Shown here piece by piece: positions 17,612-26,953 of a stretch of DNA of 64,000 bases; position 1 is the first letter of the stretch; each line of letters opens with the position of its first letter. Made by a program: the position numbers and the translations under genes. The stretch spans positions 86,543 to 150,542 of the forward strand of contig JAEYOY010000002.1 in assembly GCA_023411215.1 (NCBI GenBank). Reading direction: 5' to 3'. A model generated the notes under the pieces. The model made no database searches. It saw nothing but the letters and a program-made list of their open reading frames with translations, and was not told where the DNA came from. This stretch comes from Bacillota bacterium (lineage in GTDB: Bacteria; Bacillota; Clostridia; Lachnospirales; Lachnospiraceae).

Positions 17612-17827
17612 ATGACTACGCCCGATCACTATTAATTCTCAAAACTAAACTTGTCATGTACGATAGGAGGAACGATACAACAACTTCTATTGTCCATTAG
17701 TGTGAGCTGTTTAGAAATAGAACGATCCATCTATGGAATCCTCTTAAATGAAGATAATAACATATACCATTATATCTCAAAAGAAATGCAATTCTACTTC
17801 TATGCAGCTCTGATTAGGAGCGTATAG
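17612..17827 (+). pseudogene. Small ORF interrupted by one nonsense codon
   Basis: An ATG at 17612 has a strong AAGGAGG site seven bases upstream, but the frame meets TAA after seven codons (17633-17635). Past that stop the same frame stays open for about 63 more codons to TAG at 17825-17827, just ahead of the DUF1062 start at 17830. The downstream part looks protein-like (LEIERSIYGILLNEDNNIYH, EMQFYFYAALIRSV). The simplest reading is a 71-codon gene killed by a single point mutation. Alternatives are a seven-residue leader peptide, or chance. I recognise no family. Confidence 0.45.
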
Positions 17828-17829
17828 AA

Positions 17830-18402
17830 ATGCAAAACACTTATAAATGGGAGATCACTCCCACTACCTGGCCAGTGGCCATTCGTAATTGTCCAAAGTG
17901 CGGCAATTCCTCTTTATATGAATGTAGCGGAAACTTCAGAGTCAATGCAAATCATAACGCCATCGATGTATGGCTGATCTATCAGTGTAATAATTGCAAC
18001 AACACTTGGAATATGGATATCCTCTCTCGAACCAATGTGAAATCAATTGACAAGGAGCTCTATCATAAATTCTTATCCAATGATAAGGAGCTCGCCAAAT
18101 TTTATGCCTTTGACTCAACTACCCTCGGTAGAAACAGAGTAAATATTAACTATGAAAACATAGGATACAAGGTAACAGGTGAAATTATTCAATACAACGA
18201 GCTCACTTCTGCCTGCGAGGTTGATATCCATTGTGCCTTCCCTTTTGAACTTCGCCTTGATAGACTTTTGGTTAAGCAGCTTGGTTTATCCAGGGAGCAG
18301 ATTAAGAAATTATGTAAGGATGGAAAAATCATCAGTACCGGGGGGAAAACTATCACGAAAACAAAAATGAAGGATGATCTCAGATTAATATTGTATCCCT
18401 GA
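17830..18402 (+). CDS. DUF1062 domain protein with zinc-ribbon
   Basis: This 190-residue protein is of the DUF1062 family, whose biochemical role is not established. The N-terminal third has two CxxC pairs, NCPKCGNSSLYEC (C-P-K-C) and QCNNCNNTW, which form a likely zinc ribbon. The C-terminal part (LRLDRLLVKQLGLSREQIKKLCKDGKI) resembles an S4-like RNA-binding helix pair, so nucleic-acid binding is possible. The ribosome site is AGGAGCGTATAGAA just before the ATG. It directly follows the nonsense-interrupted ORF, with which it was probably co-transcribed. Confidence 0.85.
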   Translation: MQNTYKWEITPTTWPVAIRNCPKCGNSSLYECSGNFRVNANHNAIDVWLIYQCNNCNNTWNMDILSRTNVKSIDKELYHKFLSNDKELAKFYAFDSTTLGRNRVNINYENIGYKVTGEIIQYNELTSACEVDIHCAFPFELRLDRLLVKQLGLSREQIKKLCKDGKIISTGGKTITKTKMKDDLRLILYP

Positions 18403-18473
18403 GACGGTAACACATATTATGGGTTAGATTATTTCTAGGAGACCTGCGAACCAAATATATATTGATGCAAAAA

Positions 18474-18513
18474 AGAAAGCTTCTGTCTTCATCCTATCTC
18501 GCAGAAGCTTTCT
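18474..18513. terminator. Bidirectional terminator between convergent genes
   Basis: A 12-bp perfect stem, AGAAAGCTTCTG and CAGAAGCTTTCT, has an A-run on the left and a T-rich right flank. It serves both the DUF1062 gene (+) and the ferritin-like gene (-). Confidence 0.8.
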
Positions 18514-18570
18514 TCCATATTATAATAGAAACTCAAAAGCTATTTATTATACAATAGCCTTCCCTCGACC

Positions 18571-19050
18571 CTAGTAATCCTCACGGATACCAAACTCTGC
18601 GGATTCAATCCATTCCTCCGGACGGGTTACCATCTTAACCAGTTCCTCGAACAAAATCAAGTGTTCTTCCTCCTGATGGATAAGGTAATCATATATTTCC
18701 TCTTCCAATTCATTATTGGCTTTGGATCTCATATTTTTATACAATTCAATGCTTTTTTCTTCCTGCTCACAAGCGATGCGATATGCATCCAGCTGTTTCG
18801 CAGAATGTTCCTTCTGAAAAAGCTTTAAGTCTTTAAATACTGATTTTAACTCCGGTTGTATAAACTGTTCCTCTAGGTTCAAATCTTCCTTTTTCTTAAA
18901 CTTTTCTAGTAGTGCAGCATGCTGCTTTTCTGAGTCCGCCAATAACAAAAACACCTTGTGCAGCTCATTGTCTTTGTTTAATTCCGCTAAGTCCAAGTAA
19001 TATTTCTGTCCTTCTAATTCCATACCGATAGCAAAATCAATAGTATTCAT
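18571..19050 (-). CDS. Ferritin-like / rubrerythrin-type diiron protein
   Basis: This 159-residue four-helix-bundle protein has the ferritin-like diiron ligand pattern: Glu in ELEGQKYYLDLAE, E..H in DSEKQHAALLEKF, Glu in ACEQEEKSIELYKNM and E..H in HQEEEHLILFEEL. It lacks the C-terminal rubredoxin domain of classical rubrerythrin. Such proteins of anaerobes reduce peroxide or handle iron. AGGAGG precedes the ATG. It stands downstream of rlmH on the same strand, separated by 90 bases. The electron donor is unknown; rubredoxin is encoded elsewhere in this window (44095). Confidence 0.88.
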   Translation of the reverse strand: MNTIDFAIGMELEGQKYYLDLAELNKDNELHKVFLLLADSEKQHAALLEKFKKKEDLNLEEQFIQPELKSVFKDLKLFQKEHSAKQLDAYRIACEQEEKSIELYKNMRSKANNELEEEIYDYLIHQEEEHLILFEELVKMVTRPEEWIESAEFGIREDY

Positions 19051-19140
19051 GAATTATTCCTCCTCTTTTGGGTGAAGTAAGCCACAATAAAGCATCCTCA
19101 AACTTTTTCACTCTATATCATATGCTTTCATACATATAAT

Positions 19141-19620
19141 TTATTTATGATAGGGCTGATTATGAATGATTCGGTAAGCACGATATACCTGTTCCAGTAG
19201 AATCATTCTCATTAACTGATGGGGAAAGGTCATTTTCGAAAAGCTCAGCTTATAATCTGCTCTTTTCATAACTTCCTCCGATAATCCAAGGGACCCCCCA
19301 ATCACAAAACTGATGTGACTGGTACCCGAAACACCTAATGTATCAATCTTCTCTGCCAGCTCTGGTGAGGATAGCATCACTCCGTTAATTGCTAATGTGA
19401 TACAATAGGAATCATCCTTTAAGACTTTTAAAATTCGTTCGCCTTCCTTTTTTTTGATCAAATCCTCTACAATACTGCTGGCATTGTCAGGCGTCTTCTC
19501 ATCCGCCAATTCGATGATATCAAGGCTGCAATATCTGCTCAGACGCTTCACATACTCTTCCACTCCCTGAGTAAGATATTTTTCCTTTAATTTACCCACA
19601 CAAATCAGCGTTATTTTCAT
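19141..19620 (-). CDS. rlmH: 23S rRNA (pseudouridine-1915-N3)-methyltransferase RlmH
   Basis: This is a SPOUT-class methyltransferase of 159 residues, exactly the family size. It modifies pseudouridine 1915 in helix 69 of 23S rRNA on assembled 70S ribosomes, using S-adenosylmethionine. The start KITLICVGKLKEKYLTQGV, the knot segment FVIGGSLGLSEEV and the C-terminal LSFSKMTFPHQLMRMILLEQVYRAYRI are diagnostic. It overlaps the 3' end of the histidine phosphatase gene by 29 bases, so the two are co-transcribed and coupled. Confidence 0.97.
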   Translation of the reverse strand: MKITLICVGKLKEKYLTQGVEEYVKRLSRYCSLDIIELADEKTPDNASSIVEDLIKKKEGERILKVLKDDSYCITLAINGVMLSSPELAEKIDTLGVSGTSHISFVIGGSLGLSEEVMKRADYKLSFSKMTFPHQLMRMILLEQVYRAYRIIHNQPYHK

Positions 19621-20179
19621 TCTCTACTACTTCCTTCTGTTCATCTTCCTGTATATATTCATACAGTACTCCATTCTTAACAATTTTTAGCTTCTCACCT
19701 ACAAATCCTCGTTTACGGAGTTCCTTCTGGAAGTTATAAAGCATAAAACCATGAAATACGATAAGAATGTTCTCCTGGGACCAGTCAATTCGATCAAGAA
19801 AGGCATTGATTCGCCTCTTTGTATCCTTGATGGTCTCGGGTTGGCTCTTCGATCTAAAATACCAAGCTAGCCTACCACAAATATGCCATACCTCAAAGGG
19901 TAACCGGAAGCGCTCCGTATGTATGAAGGGAGCGTTGTCCACTTCCCTCAGTAGTTTATCGATTTTCAAGTTTCCGCTATATACTTCCTTAGCCGTAGTA
20001 ATCGCACGAGGCAAATCACTGACATAACAGATATCCCATTCGATACCATACATTTCAACCTTTTTCTTTATCACCTTGGAAACCTCGTATTTCTCCGACC
20101 ATTCGCGGAACTCTTCTGAGGTCATCATTCTTTTATGGGGGCAATTAACCTTAAAATGCCGCAACAATCCAATACGCAT
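19592..20179 (-). CDS. Histidine phosphatase family protein, divergent RHG motif
   Basis: This 195-residue member of the histidine phosphatase superfamily has the N-terminal motif LLRHFKVN, with Phe where most members have Gly after Arg-His. The second catalytic His is in LIVFHGFMLYNF, and YVSDLPRAITTAKEV corresponds to the family's SSDLxRAxQTA segment. AGGAG precedes the ATG. It overlaps rlmH by 29 bases. The G-to-F change beside the nucleophile and the C-terminal basic tail may narrow or alter its activity. The substrate is unknown. Confidence 0.85.
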   Translation of the reverse strand: MRIGLLRHFKVNCPHKRMMTSEEFREWSEKYEVSKVIKKKVEMYGIEWDICYVSDLPRAITTAKEVYSGNLKIDKLLREVDNAPFIHTERFRLPFEVWHICGRLAWYFRSKSQPETIKDTKRRINAFLDRIDWSQENILIVFHGFMLYNFQKELRKRGFVGEKLKIVKNGVLYEYIQEDEQKEVVENENNADLCG

Positions 20180-20476
20180 AGTCTTCTCCTGCTTCCTGTC
20201 ATAAGTATGTAACCAAGTGGTTTATAGACACTACTATGAATTATACTTGCATAATTCATACTTATCCTTTGGTGACAAAACTCTATTTTTATTTTACCCA
20301 TTTTTATATCATATTTCAAGTAAAAGGTTCGTAATATCCATGCAATTGCCGTCCAATAATTCCCATGCAAGCCTTATATGAAAGAACTCCAAGTTCTTTA
20401 TGTATTATTATAGTCATTAATGTCAACTCTCTTTATAACGGTTGTGTATCTATTAAATACTGTCAGAACTAAAAAA
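20180..20476. other. Intergenic region with one inverted repeat
   Basis: The only structure I see is ATGAATTAT, six bases, ATAATTCAT (20236-20259). It lies upstream of the phosphatase-rlmH unit on the minus strand and could be its operator. No gene-like frame or repeat match was found. Confidence 0.4.
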
Positions 20477-20525
20477 GCTGTAGTGAGCCACTTCGGTGTT
20501 GTGTACCGAAGTGGCTTACTACAGC
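20477..20525 (-). terminator. Terminator of the lpl-type transporter operon
   Basis: A stem of about 20 bp, GCTGTAGT(A/G)AGCCACTTCGGT with its complement, has the loop ACACAAC and is followed by TTTTTTAG on the minus strand. Confidence 0.9.
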
Positions 20526-20551
20526 CAACAATATATGATCACTAATCTAGG

Positions 20552-21445
20552 TTATTCTTTAACACCACCGATCATCATACCACTGATAAAGTATCTCTGA
20601 AGGAAGGGATACAACATTACAATTGGTGCTGCAGTGAAGATTGCTGTTGCGGAGCGGATGGTTACGGGAGTAACCTGGCTCGTTGCATTTTTCATAACAC
20701 TGGCACTTCCCTGTTGCTGAGAAACCGAGGATAACAGCTTCATAAGCTCATATTGCAGCGTAGTAAGGTCAGGTCTTTCCGGGTTATAGAGCATCGCATC
20801 AAACCAGGAGTTCCATTGACCTACTGCGATGAATAATGCTACAGTAGCCATAACCGGCTTACAAAGAGGAAGTACAATTCTTAGGAATATCTTCATATGA
20901 CCGGCGCCATCCACCTGAGCAGACTCCACAAAGCTGTCTGGAAGTCCGTTCATAAAGGTTCGGATTACGATCATGTTAAAGGCACTGATCATACCCGGAA
21001 TTATATATACCAAGAAATTATTGGTCAATCCTAAGCCCTTGAATAGTAATAAGGTAGGTACCAAACCACCACTGACATACATTGTCAATACATAGAACAG
21101 GGAAACCTGCTTACTAAACAGAAATTCTTTTCTGGATAATACATAAGAAAGCAATGCAGTTACAAACATACTAAGAAAAGTTGAGATAACTGTTCTCAAT
21201 ACCGATATACGAATTCCTGTGATTATATTATCTCTCGTAACAACCGTATAAAAGTTCTGTAATGTGAACTTTCTGGGCAATAGATAGATGCCGCCACGGA
21301 CCGCATCCATACCATCATTTAATGATATTGCCAGGGTATTCAGGATGGGATACAAGGTAAGTGCACAGAACAGGGTTAATATAATCGTATTTACTATAAT
21401 AAAAATAATATCTGCTTTACTCTTTTTTCTTTTTTTCTGTTTCAT
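20552..21445 (-). CDS. Oligosaccharide ABC transporter permease (LplC-like)
   Basis: This 297-residue CUT1-class permease has six transmembrane helices. The first is DIIFIIVNTIILTLFCALTL, and the cytoplasmic EAA loop reads ESAQVDGAGHMKIFLRIVLPL. The C-terminal tail PFLQRYFISGMMIGGVKE is typical of the LplC/YtcP group. It pairs with the LplB-like permease encoded 15 bases upstream and with the lipoprotein at 23410. No ATPase gene is in the operon; such systems normally share one MsmK-type ATPase encoded elsewhere. The substrate is probably a plant-wall oligosaccharide, by analogy with YesN/YesM-linked systems. Confidence 0.93.
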   Translation of the reverse strand: MKQKKRKKSKADIIFIIVNTIILTLFCALTLYPILNTLAISLNDGMDAVRGGIYLLPRKFTLQNFYTVVTRDNIITGIRISVLRTVISTFLSMFVTALLSYVLSRKEFLFSKQVSLFYVLTMYVSGGLVPTLLLFKGLGLTNNFLVYIIPGMISAFNMIVIRTFMNGLPDSFVESAQVDGAGHMKIFLRIVLPLCKPVMATVALFIAVGQWNSWFDAMLYNPERPDLTTLQYELMKLLSSVSQQQGSASVMKNATSQVTPVTIRSATAIFTAAPIVMLYPFLQRYFISGMMIGGVKE

Positions 21446-21460
21446 TCCTAATCCCTCCTC

Positions 21461-23089
21461 CTAGAATAATCGCTCCTGGCCGGCAGCCTTAGCAGCACGG
21501 TTAGCGACGAATATTAACAGGATACTTATTACACTCTTAAAGATACCCGCTGCCGTACCAAGCGAGAAATCAATACCGGCACCAAAGGAATAATCAAGAA
21601 CAAATACATCAATTACATAGGACGTAGCTCTGTTCAAATCGCCTCCTAATAAATACTGTGCCTCAAAACCTGAGTTCATGATCATACCTAAATTGATAAT
21701 CAATAGCACGAAAATGGTAGACCGGATACCGGGTAATGTAATATGTAGCATTTTACGAAGTCTTCCAGCACCATCGATGGAAGCAGCTTCATACAGATCA
21801 GGATTAATAGAGGTCATTGTAGCCAGATATATAATACTATTCCATCCGGTTTCCTTCCAGACAACAGCTAAGGCGATGATCCACCAGAAGTATTTCGGAT
21901 CAGCAAAGTAGTTTATCGGAGTATCAATCATATTCAGCTTCATTAAAACCTCATTGATAATACCAGTCTCCATGGATAGTACATCTTTTACAATACCTGC
22001 AACGATTATCCAAGATAAGAAATGGGGAAGATAGGATACCGTCTGAACAATTTTCTTTCCCATAGCATTTTTTACTTCATTTAATAATAAAGCAAAAATG
22101 ATAGCAAATAGAAAGCTAAAAATCAGATTTATAACACTCATAGCAACTGTATTACGAAATACATTCAAGAATAAACTGCTGCTAAATAAAAACTCAAACT
22201 TCTCCCAAGCGATCCACATCTGCTCTGCAGCAGCTGGCTTAAACTTCTGGAATGCCATAGTCCATCCAGCTAATGGATAATAATTAAAGATGAATGCGTA
22301 TAAGATAAATGGAATCGCCATAAAAATCAACTGTTTTTGTCTGACAATCATTCTCCAGGTTACGAAGCCTGCAACCTGCTCATGATAGGAAGCAACCGTA
22401 GCAACCACCCATACAATAAGTTGAGTAATTAAGATTACGAAGAAACCAATACCCCAGTTCTTTGCGTAGAATTTCTCCACCTGTAACGCTCCGATACTGA
22501 TGGAATTCGAACTGATCAAACCAACCAAGGTTAAAAACATAGTAGCGATTGATATCTTTCTTACAAATCCATAATTCTTGGACCCCTTTGTAATCAACAT
22601 ATAAATTGCTGAGATCAGTGGTAATAATATTGTTAAAATCATTGTTATAATAACAATGATGGAATCAATGATATCCTGATCAAGGTGTTTTATAATTGAG
22701 GTAGATAACTTAATCATACCAAAGAAGTTATAATCTGTTTCGTTAAAGTACTCAAATGTCTTAATATCAGCGATCTTTTGATTCATTTCTACAGTAACGA
22801 TATCAACGATATAATACTCATCCTCAGTCAGATCCTCAACAATTTTATCAAAGTCCTTACCCTTTAAGATATCCTTTGCAACATTAGTAACTTCCTTTCG
22901 GGTCAAACCAGATTCCTTAGCAATTCGTTTTATAAGATTGCTATTCAGCGCAGCCTGTTCTGCATCCAACACGATACCTTCACTTGACAGCTCTCTCTCC
23001 GGAAGCTCAAGATAAGGAAGAAATAAATTAAGGATAGATGCAAAGCAAAGAACAGCTAATATGATATAATAAGGTTTGCGCTTTTGCAT
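21461..23089 (-). CDS. Oligosaccharide ABC permease (LplB-like) with long N-terminal extension
   Basis: This 542-residue membrane protein has a normal LplB-type permease of about 290 residues at its C terminus, including the EAA loop YEAASIDGAGRLRKMLHITLPGI. About 250 extra residues come first: a TM helix (IILAVLCFASILNLFLPYL), a soluble charged stretch of about 100 residues, and three more hydrophobic segments (about 142-235). Typical LplB proteins are near 300-320 residues. The frame is open throughout with GGAGG before the ATG, so this is a true long form, not two genes. The extension could be a regulatory or sensor part; I recognise no domain in it. Confidence 0.9.
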   Translation of the reverse strand: MQKRKPYYIILAVLCFASILNLFLPYLELPERELSSEGIVLDAEQAALNSNLIKRIAKESGLTRKEVTNVAKDILKGKDFDKIVEDLTEDEYYIVDIVTVEMNQKIADIKTFEYFNETDYNFFGMIKLSTSIIKHLDQDIIDSIIVIITMILTILLPLISAIYMLITKGSKNYGFVRKISIATMFLTLVGLISSNSISIGALQVEKFYAKNWGIGFFVILITQLIVWVVATVASYHEQVAGFVTWRMIVRQKQLIFMAIPFILYAFIFNYYPLAGWTMAFQKFKPAAAEQMWIAWEKFEFLFSSSLFLNVFRNTVAMSVINLIFSFLFAIIFALLLNEVKNAMGKKIVQTVSYLPHFLSWIIVAGIVKDVLSMETGIINEVLMKLNMIDTPINYFADPKYFWWIIALAVVWKETGWNSIIYLATMTSINPDLYEAASIDGAGRLRKMLHITLPGIRSTIFVLLIINLGMIMNSGFEAQYLLGGDLNRATSYVIDVFVLDYSFGAGIDFSLGTAAGIFKSVISILLIFVANRAAKAAGQERLF

Positions 23090-23345
23090 ACATGTGCCTC
23101 CAGTCTTACTTTCTAATATTTTATAAATAGCATTGTAAGGTGCTGTTTCTCCAGTTCACCCACTTAACCCTTAATCAATACAGTATATAAGAATACATAA
23201 ATCTGCGGTATATGGTACTGCCGATCGTATCCGACAGCTTAGTCAAAATAATAGTTCTTAGCGGCATATACTTGCTATCTCCGCACATTTATATAATATT
23301 ATTCGTCTTAATACATGATACATGAAGGTTTATAGTCTTAATAAT
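23090..23345. other. Intergenic stretch between binding protein and permease genes
   Basis: No frame, repeat or strong promoter is apparent. The gap of about 320 bases is long for an operon and may carry an internal promoter or a processing site. Confidence 0.35.
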
Positions 23346-23376
23346 GGGGTGCCTTAAAAGTAGTTTAAGACACCCC
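23346..23376 (-). terminator. Intercistronic hairpin after the binding-protein gene
   Basis: A 13-bp stem, GGGGTG(T/C)CTTAAA and complement, with a five-base loop lies 34 bases past the lipoprotein stop. It is followed by ATTATT, without a long T-run. It likely stabilises the lplA message or partly terminates it. Confidence 0.65.
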
Positions 23377-23409
23377 ATATAGTACTTTACTTAAATAAAA
23401 TCACTCTAA

Positions 23410-25146
23410 TTATTGCTCACCGCGTGCAACTGCTGCTCTTCTCTGGATTTCATCTGTTAAAGCATCCAGATATGCATCAATATCTACTTCTTCTTTATAA
23501 ACTTCCTGATATTTATTCCAGATTGCATCAAAATCTGCCTCGGATGCCATCATAGCTTTAGGAAGCCAGGAATGCTTAAGTTCAGTTATCTTATTCTTAG
23601 CCTGACCTTCTGCTGTATCAGCTGTCCAGTTGTTGGAGAAGGACCACATCGGATACCAAGGCTCGTTACTAGTCTTGGTCTCACCTAAGAAATCAAGGAA
23701 TGTCTTGTATCCATAACCATCAAGAAGCTGCTTCTCAACATCGAATAAGCCATCGTAGAACTCATTTGGTTGATTCTTAGGATCCTGTGCATTCTTACCG
23801 TCTGCAAGCATACCTTCGAAATGAGGGAAGTAAGCATATGCCTGATTTACTAAATTATCCGTTACATAGTCCTGATTATTATAATTTGCTCTCTGCTCTT
23901 CTGTTTTATAGAATACGCCGTCATCGCCAACCATGTAATCAACGCCTTCCTCACCCCAATATCTTAAGGTCATAATCTCAGGAGAAAGAAGATCATTCAT
24001 AAACTGTAATGCGCCAGGAATATCTTTACAGCTGGTTGTAACAGCCAAACCATTGGATACGTCAAGTGCAGAAGGGCTGTGCCACTGCTGAACGCCATCA
24101 CCTGAATAAGAGATCGGCAACGGAACATAAGTCTTACCAACTAATCCCTGTGTTACTAAAGCATCATTTGCAGTGTTGAAGTTCCACAACTGGTCTAAGG
24201 TACCACATACTCTACCTGTGGATAATAATGCAATATATTGATCGTAGGACATAGTAAATGTCTCAGGATGTACTAAGCCTTCGTTAAAAGCTTTATTAAT
24301 TCTCTGATAATAGGTCTTTGCTTCCGGTAATGTATTGTAATCAATTGCTGTCTCAGTCTTAACATCTACGATACAAGCACCATCGTTCGGATAACCCATT
24401 AAGAAATATGGAGGATTCTCAACACCGAAGTATCTCCAGTCCTCAGTACTCATAGTGAAACCAACGGTCGGCTGTCCGTCTGCTGTGGTAGGATTTGCTT
24501 CCATGTATGCCTTAATGGTATCAAAATACTGGTCCATTGTGGTAATTTTAGGATAGTTTGCCCAAATCAAAACATCTTTCTGAATCCAGAACGCTTCGTC
24601 CCAATGATAGGTAGCCGCATCTTCACCTTGAATAATACCGAACTGAGGGACTATATAGATGTGTCCGTCTTCTGCTCTAACCTTATTCCAATCAGACTCA
24701 GATAAGTAATTCTTAATATTCGGATAAGCATCCCAGTACTCATCAATCGGAATTAAAGCGCCTGCTTCTAATAAAGCTGCAGTTCCTGTTGCACCGGTAA
24801 TAAAATCAGGATAATCACCACCCGCAACCATAACACCGATTCTCTCGTCTGCGGTCTGACCTGTTAACCAAGTGATCTTCGCCCATGCGCCGGTTTTCTC
24901 AGCAATTTTCTTTATAAGGCGGTTGTCATCCGGTACTTCTGTTCCGGGAACAGCATTGAACATTGTAAACATCTTAATCTCTTTTGGTTCACTTTCTGTG
25001 CTTTCAGCTTCTTTTGTAGCAGCTGGCTGCTCAGTTGTTGTGCCCTTATCCTCAGTTGCGGGTTCCTCTTTCTTACAACCTACGAATAGAGCTCCAAACA
25101 TTGTGATCACCGTAAGTACAGCAATCAAGGTTTTGATTTTTTTCAT
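23410..25146 (-). CDS. Extracellular solute-binding lipoprotein (LplA-like)
   Basis: This 578-residue type 2 solute-binding protein captures the oligosaccharide for the LplB/LplC permeases. Its signal peptide ends in LFVGCKKEE with the lipid-modified Cys. A Thr/Glu-rich spacer (about 25-55) follows, then the family fold with IMVAGGDYPDFITG, WNKVRAEDGHIYIVPQ, MTLRYWGEEGVDYMVGDDGVFY and a Trp-rich C-terminal half expected for sugar stacking. GGGAGG precedes the ATG. It is the first gene of the transport unit, followed by an intercistronic hairpin, and lies just downstream of the second YesN/YesM pair. Confidence 0.93.
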   Translation of the reverse strand: MKKIKTLIAVLTVITMFGALFVGCKKEEPATEDKGTTTEQPAATKEAESTESEPKEIKMFTMFNAVPGTEVPDDNRLIKKIAEKTGAWAKITWLTGQTADERIGVMVAGGDYPDFITGATGTAALLEAGALIPIDEYWDAYPNIKNYLSESDWNKVRAEDGHIYIVPQFGIIQGEDAATYHWDEAFWIQKDVLIWANYPKITTMDQYFDTIKAYMEANPTTADGQPTVGFTMSTEDWRYFGVENPPYFLMGYPNDGACIVDVKTETAIDYNTLPEAKTYYQRINKAFNEGLVHPETFTMSYDQYIALLSTGRVCGTLDQLWNFNTANDALVTQGLVGKTYVPLPISYSGDGVQQWHSPSALDVSNGLAVTTSCKDIPGALQFMNDLLSPEIMTLRYWGEEGVDYMVGDDGVFYKTEEQRANYNNQDYVTDNLVNQAYAYFPHFEGMLADGKNAQDPKNQPNEFYDGLFDVEKQLLDGYGYKTFLDFLGETKTSNEPWYPMWSFSNNWTADTAEGQAKNKITELKHSWLPKAMMASEADFDAIWNKYQEVYKEEVDIDAYLDALTDEIQRRAAVARGEQ

Positions 25147-25348
25147 ATTGGTCCTCCCTATACTTTTTTACATCAAATGACAATTGCATACATTAGCACT
25201 ATACAATTCGCATTTATCCGTTGAATAAATCATAGCATTTATAAGCATTATTCTCAACTTACAAAGTATAGTCAAAATACTAATAATTATATTTATAATA
25301 TTTTCCGCCTGTTTAATTGGTATTTTTGTACATTTTGCATAAATAGCG

Positions 25349-26953
25349 TTATCCTTTTTTATTGAGGAATTGTTTTCGATATTGTAAGGGTGTAAAGCCC
25401 TTGATCTGCACAAATTTCGAGATAAAATAATCAGTATTATTAAAACCCACATCGCTGGCAATCAGGTAGACTTTTTCATCCGATCGGATTAAAAGCTCTG
25501 CAGCGCGGTCGATACGGTAATTATTCAGATAGTCCTTGAAGGAGATGCCGAATTGTCTTTTAAAGATCTGGCCCAGATATGCACTGTTAATGTAATATTT
25601 TTCGCTGAGGGATTTAAGGCTTAAGTTATCCATATAATGCTCGGTTATCTCCTTCTCAATCTCTGTCAGAACTCCTCCAAGGGCATGTTGTCTTATTTCC
25701 AGAAGATAGCCAGAGAATTCCAGAGCAAAATCTTTAAAGTGCTTTACACTGCCTCTGACGGCTATTTGTTCATAGCCACCCTGGCTAATCATACGATAAA
25801 TATCCCGTTGATCGAATTCTTCATCCAGATCTTTAGCCAAGCTAATCAGATTAAATAACAAATAGTCCAAATTAATCTTAATAATATCTGGTTCCTTAGC
25901 AAGATCTTTGAAATGTTCATACACTGCATCAATCTTTGTTTCAATCCCAGCGATATCATTTTCCTCGATGGATCTTATCAGCTCATCCATCGTTTCCTTA
26001 TCAACCGGATGTCGATTGGTACTTTGCTTGCCCTCTATCTCATCATAATAGGCAATGTCAGTTTCCTTGGAAAACTGCTGAAAGGTCCTGGCGATTGTCA
26101 CAGATTTATAGGATTCGGAAAGTTGGCTGATGTCCGCTACCTTCTGTCCTATGTATATCGTTAATTTGTAGGATACCGAGTTGGTTAATCGATTGTATAG
26201 TTTTTGAATATAGTCTTTCTCTCTAATGCCAACTTCCTCTGCAAATCTTTTTACAAAGAGGAAGCCAACGCCATATATCTCATCATAAGGATGAGTTTCC
26301 ATATAAGCATGAAACCAATGATCACCTAGGTGTGCACGAAGTGCATCATAAAGTTCGTTCTTAACCTTTATTTTTCCTTCCTTCGTTAGAGCCTTGAACT
26401 TCGGCTCAGAAGGATCATATTCGATGCTTATATACCTTACATCCTTACTGTCAGGAACTGCAGCCTTCACATATTTAAGGTTTTCCTCGTCATATTTATC
26501 CGATATCAGATAAGCCAGATGCCGATCAAAAACCAGTTTATCCGAATATTCCAGCTTCTTTCTCTCCGCTATCTTCTTAAAATATTGCTCCTTATAATTA
26601 TCCAAGGCCCGAATTAGCTCTTCCTTCTGTACCGGTTTCAGAACATAATCAACGACTCCGAATTTTATCGCTTTTCTTGCATAATCGAATTCATAGAAAC
26701 CGCTAAGGATGATGAACCTTGTATGCCTTGATATGTGCTCCCAGGTATATTCTATTAGATCTAATCCACCCATATTCGGCATCCTGATATCAGTAATAAT
26801 CAGATCGAATTCCGTTTCTCTCATGAGATCAAGGGCTTCTTTACCGTTAGCGGCCTCCCCGCATATTTCAAACCCATACTGCTCCCAGTTAATCAGTATC
26901 CTCAGTCCTTGTCGAATAAAGGGTTCATCATCAGCAATCATTACTTTTATCAT
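25349..26953 (-). CDS. AraC-type response regulator (YesN-like), second copy
   Basis: This 534-residue regulator has a receiver domain (about 1-120; acceptor Asp in DLIITDIRMPNMGG, Lys in YVLKPVQK), a variable middle, and C-terminal AraC motifs LSLKSLSEKYYINSAYLGQIFK and VGFNNTDYFISKFVQIKGFTPLQYR. GGAGG lies nine bases before the ATG, which overlaps the kinase stop in an ATGA arrangement. It presumably activates the downstream lplA-B-C genes when the kinase detects sugar. It differs throughout from the regulator at 11188, so the two act in separate circuits. Confidence 0.94.
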   Translation of the reverse strand: MIKVMIADDEPFIRQGLRILINWEQYGFEICGEAANGKEALDLMRETEFDLIITDIRMPNMGGLDLIEYTWEHISRHTRFIILSGFYEFDYARKAIKFGVVDYVLKPVQKEELIRALDNYKEQYFKKIAERKKLEYSDKLVFDRHLAYLISDKYDEENLKYVKAAVPDSKDVRYISIEYDPSEPKFKALTKEGKIKVKNELYDALRAHLGDHWFHAYMETHPYDEIYGVGFLFVKRFAEEVGIREKDYIQKLYNRLTNSVSYKLTIYIGQKVADISQLSESYKSVTIARTFQQFSKETDIAYYDEIEGKQSTNRHPVDKETMDELIRSIEENDIAGIETKIDAVYEHFKDLAKEPDIIKINLDYLLFNLISLAKDLDEEFDQRDIYRMISQGGYEQIAVRGSVKHFKDFALEFSGYLLEIRQHALGGVLTEIEKEITEHYMDNLSLKSLSEKYYINSAYLGQIFKRQFGISFKDYLNNYRIDRAAELLIRSDEKVYLIASDVGFNNTDYFISKFVQIKGFTPLQYRKQFLNKKG

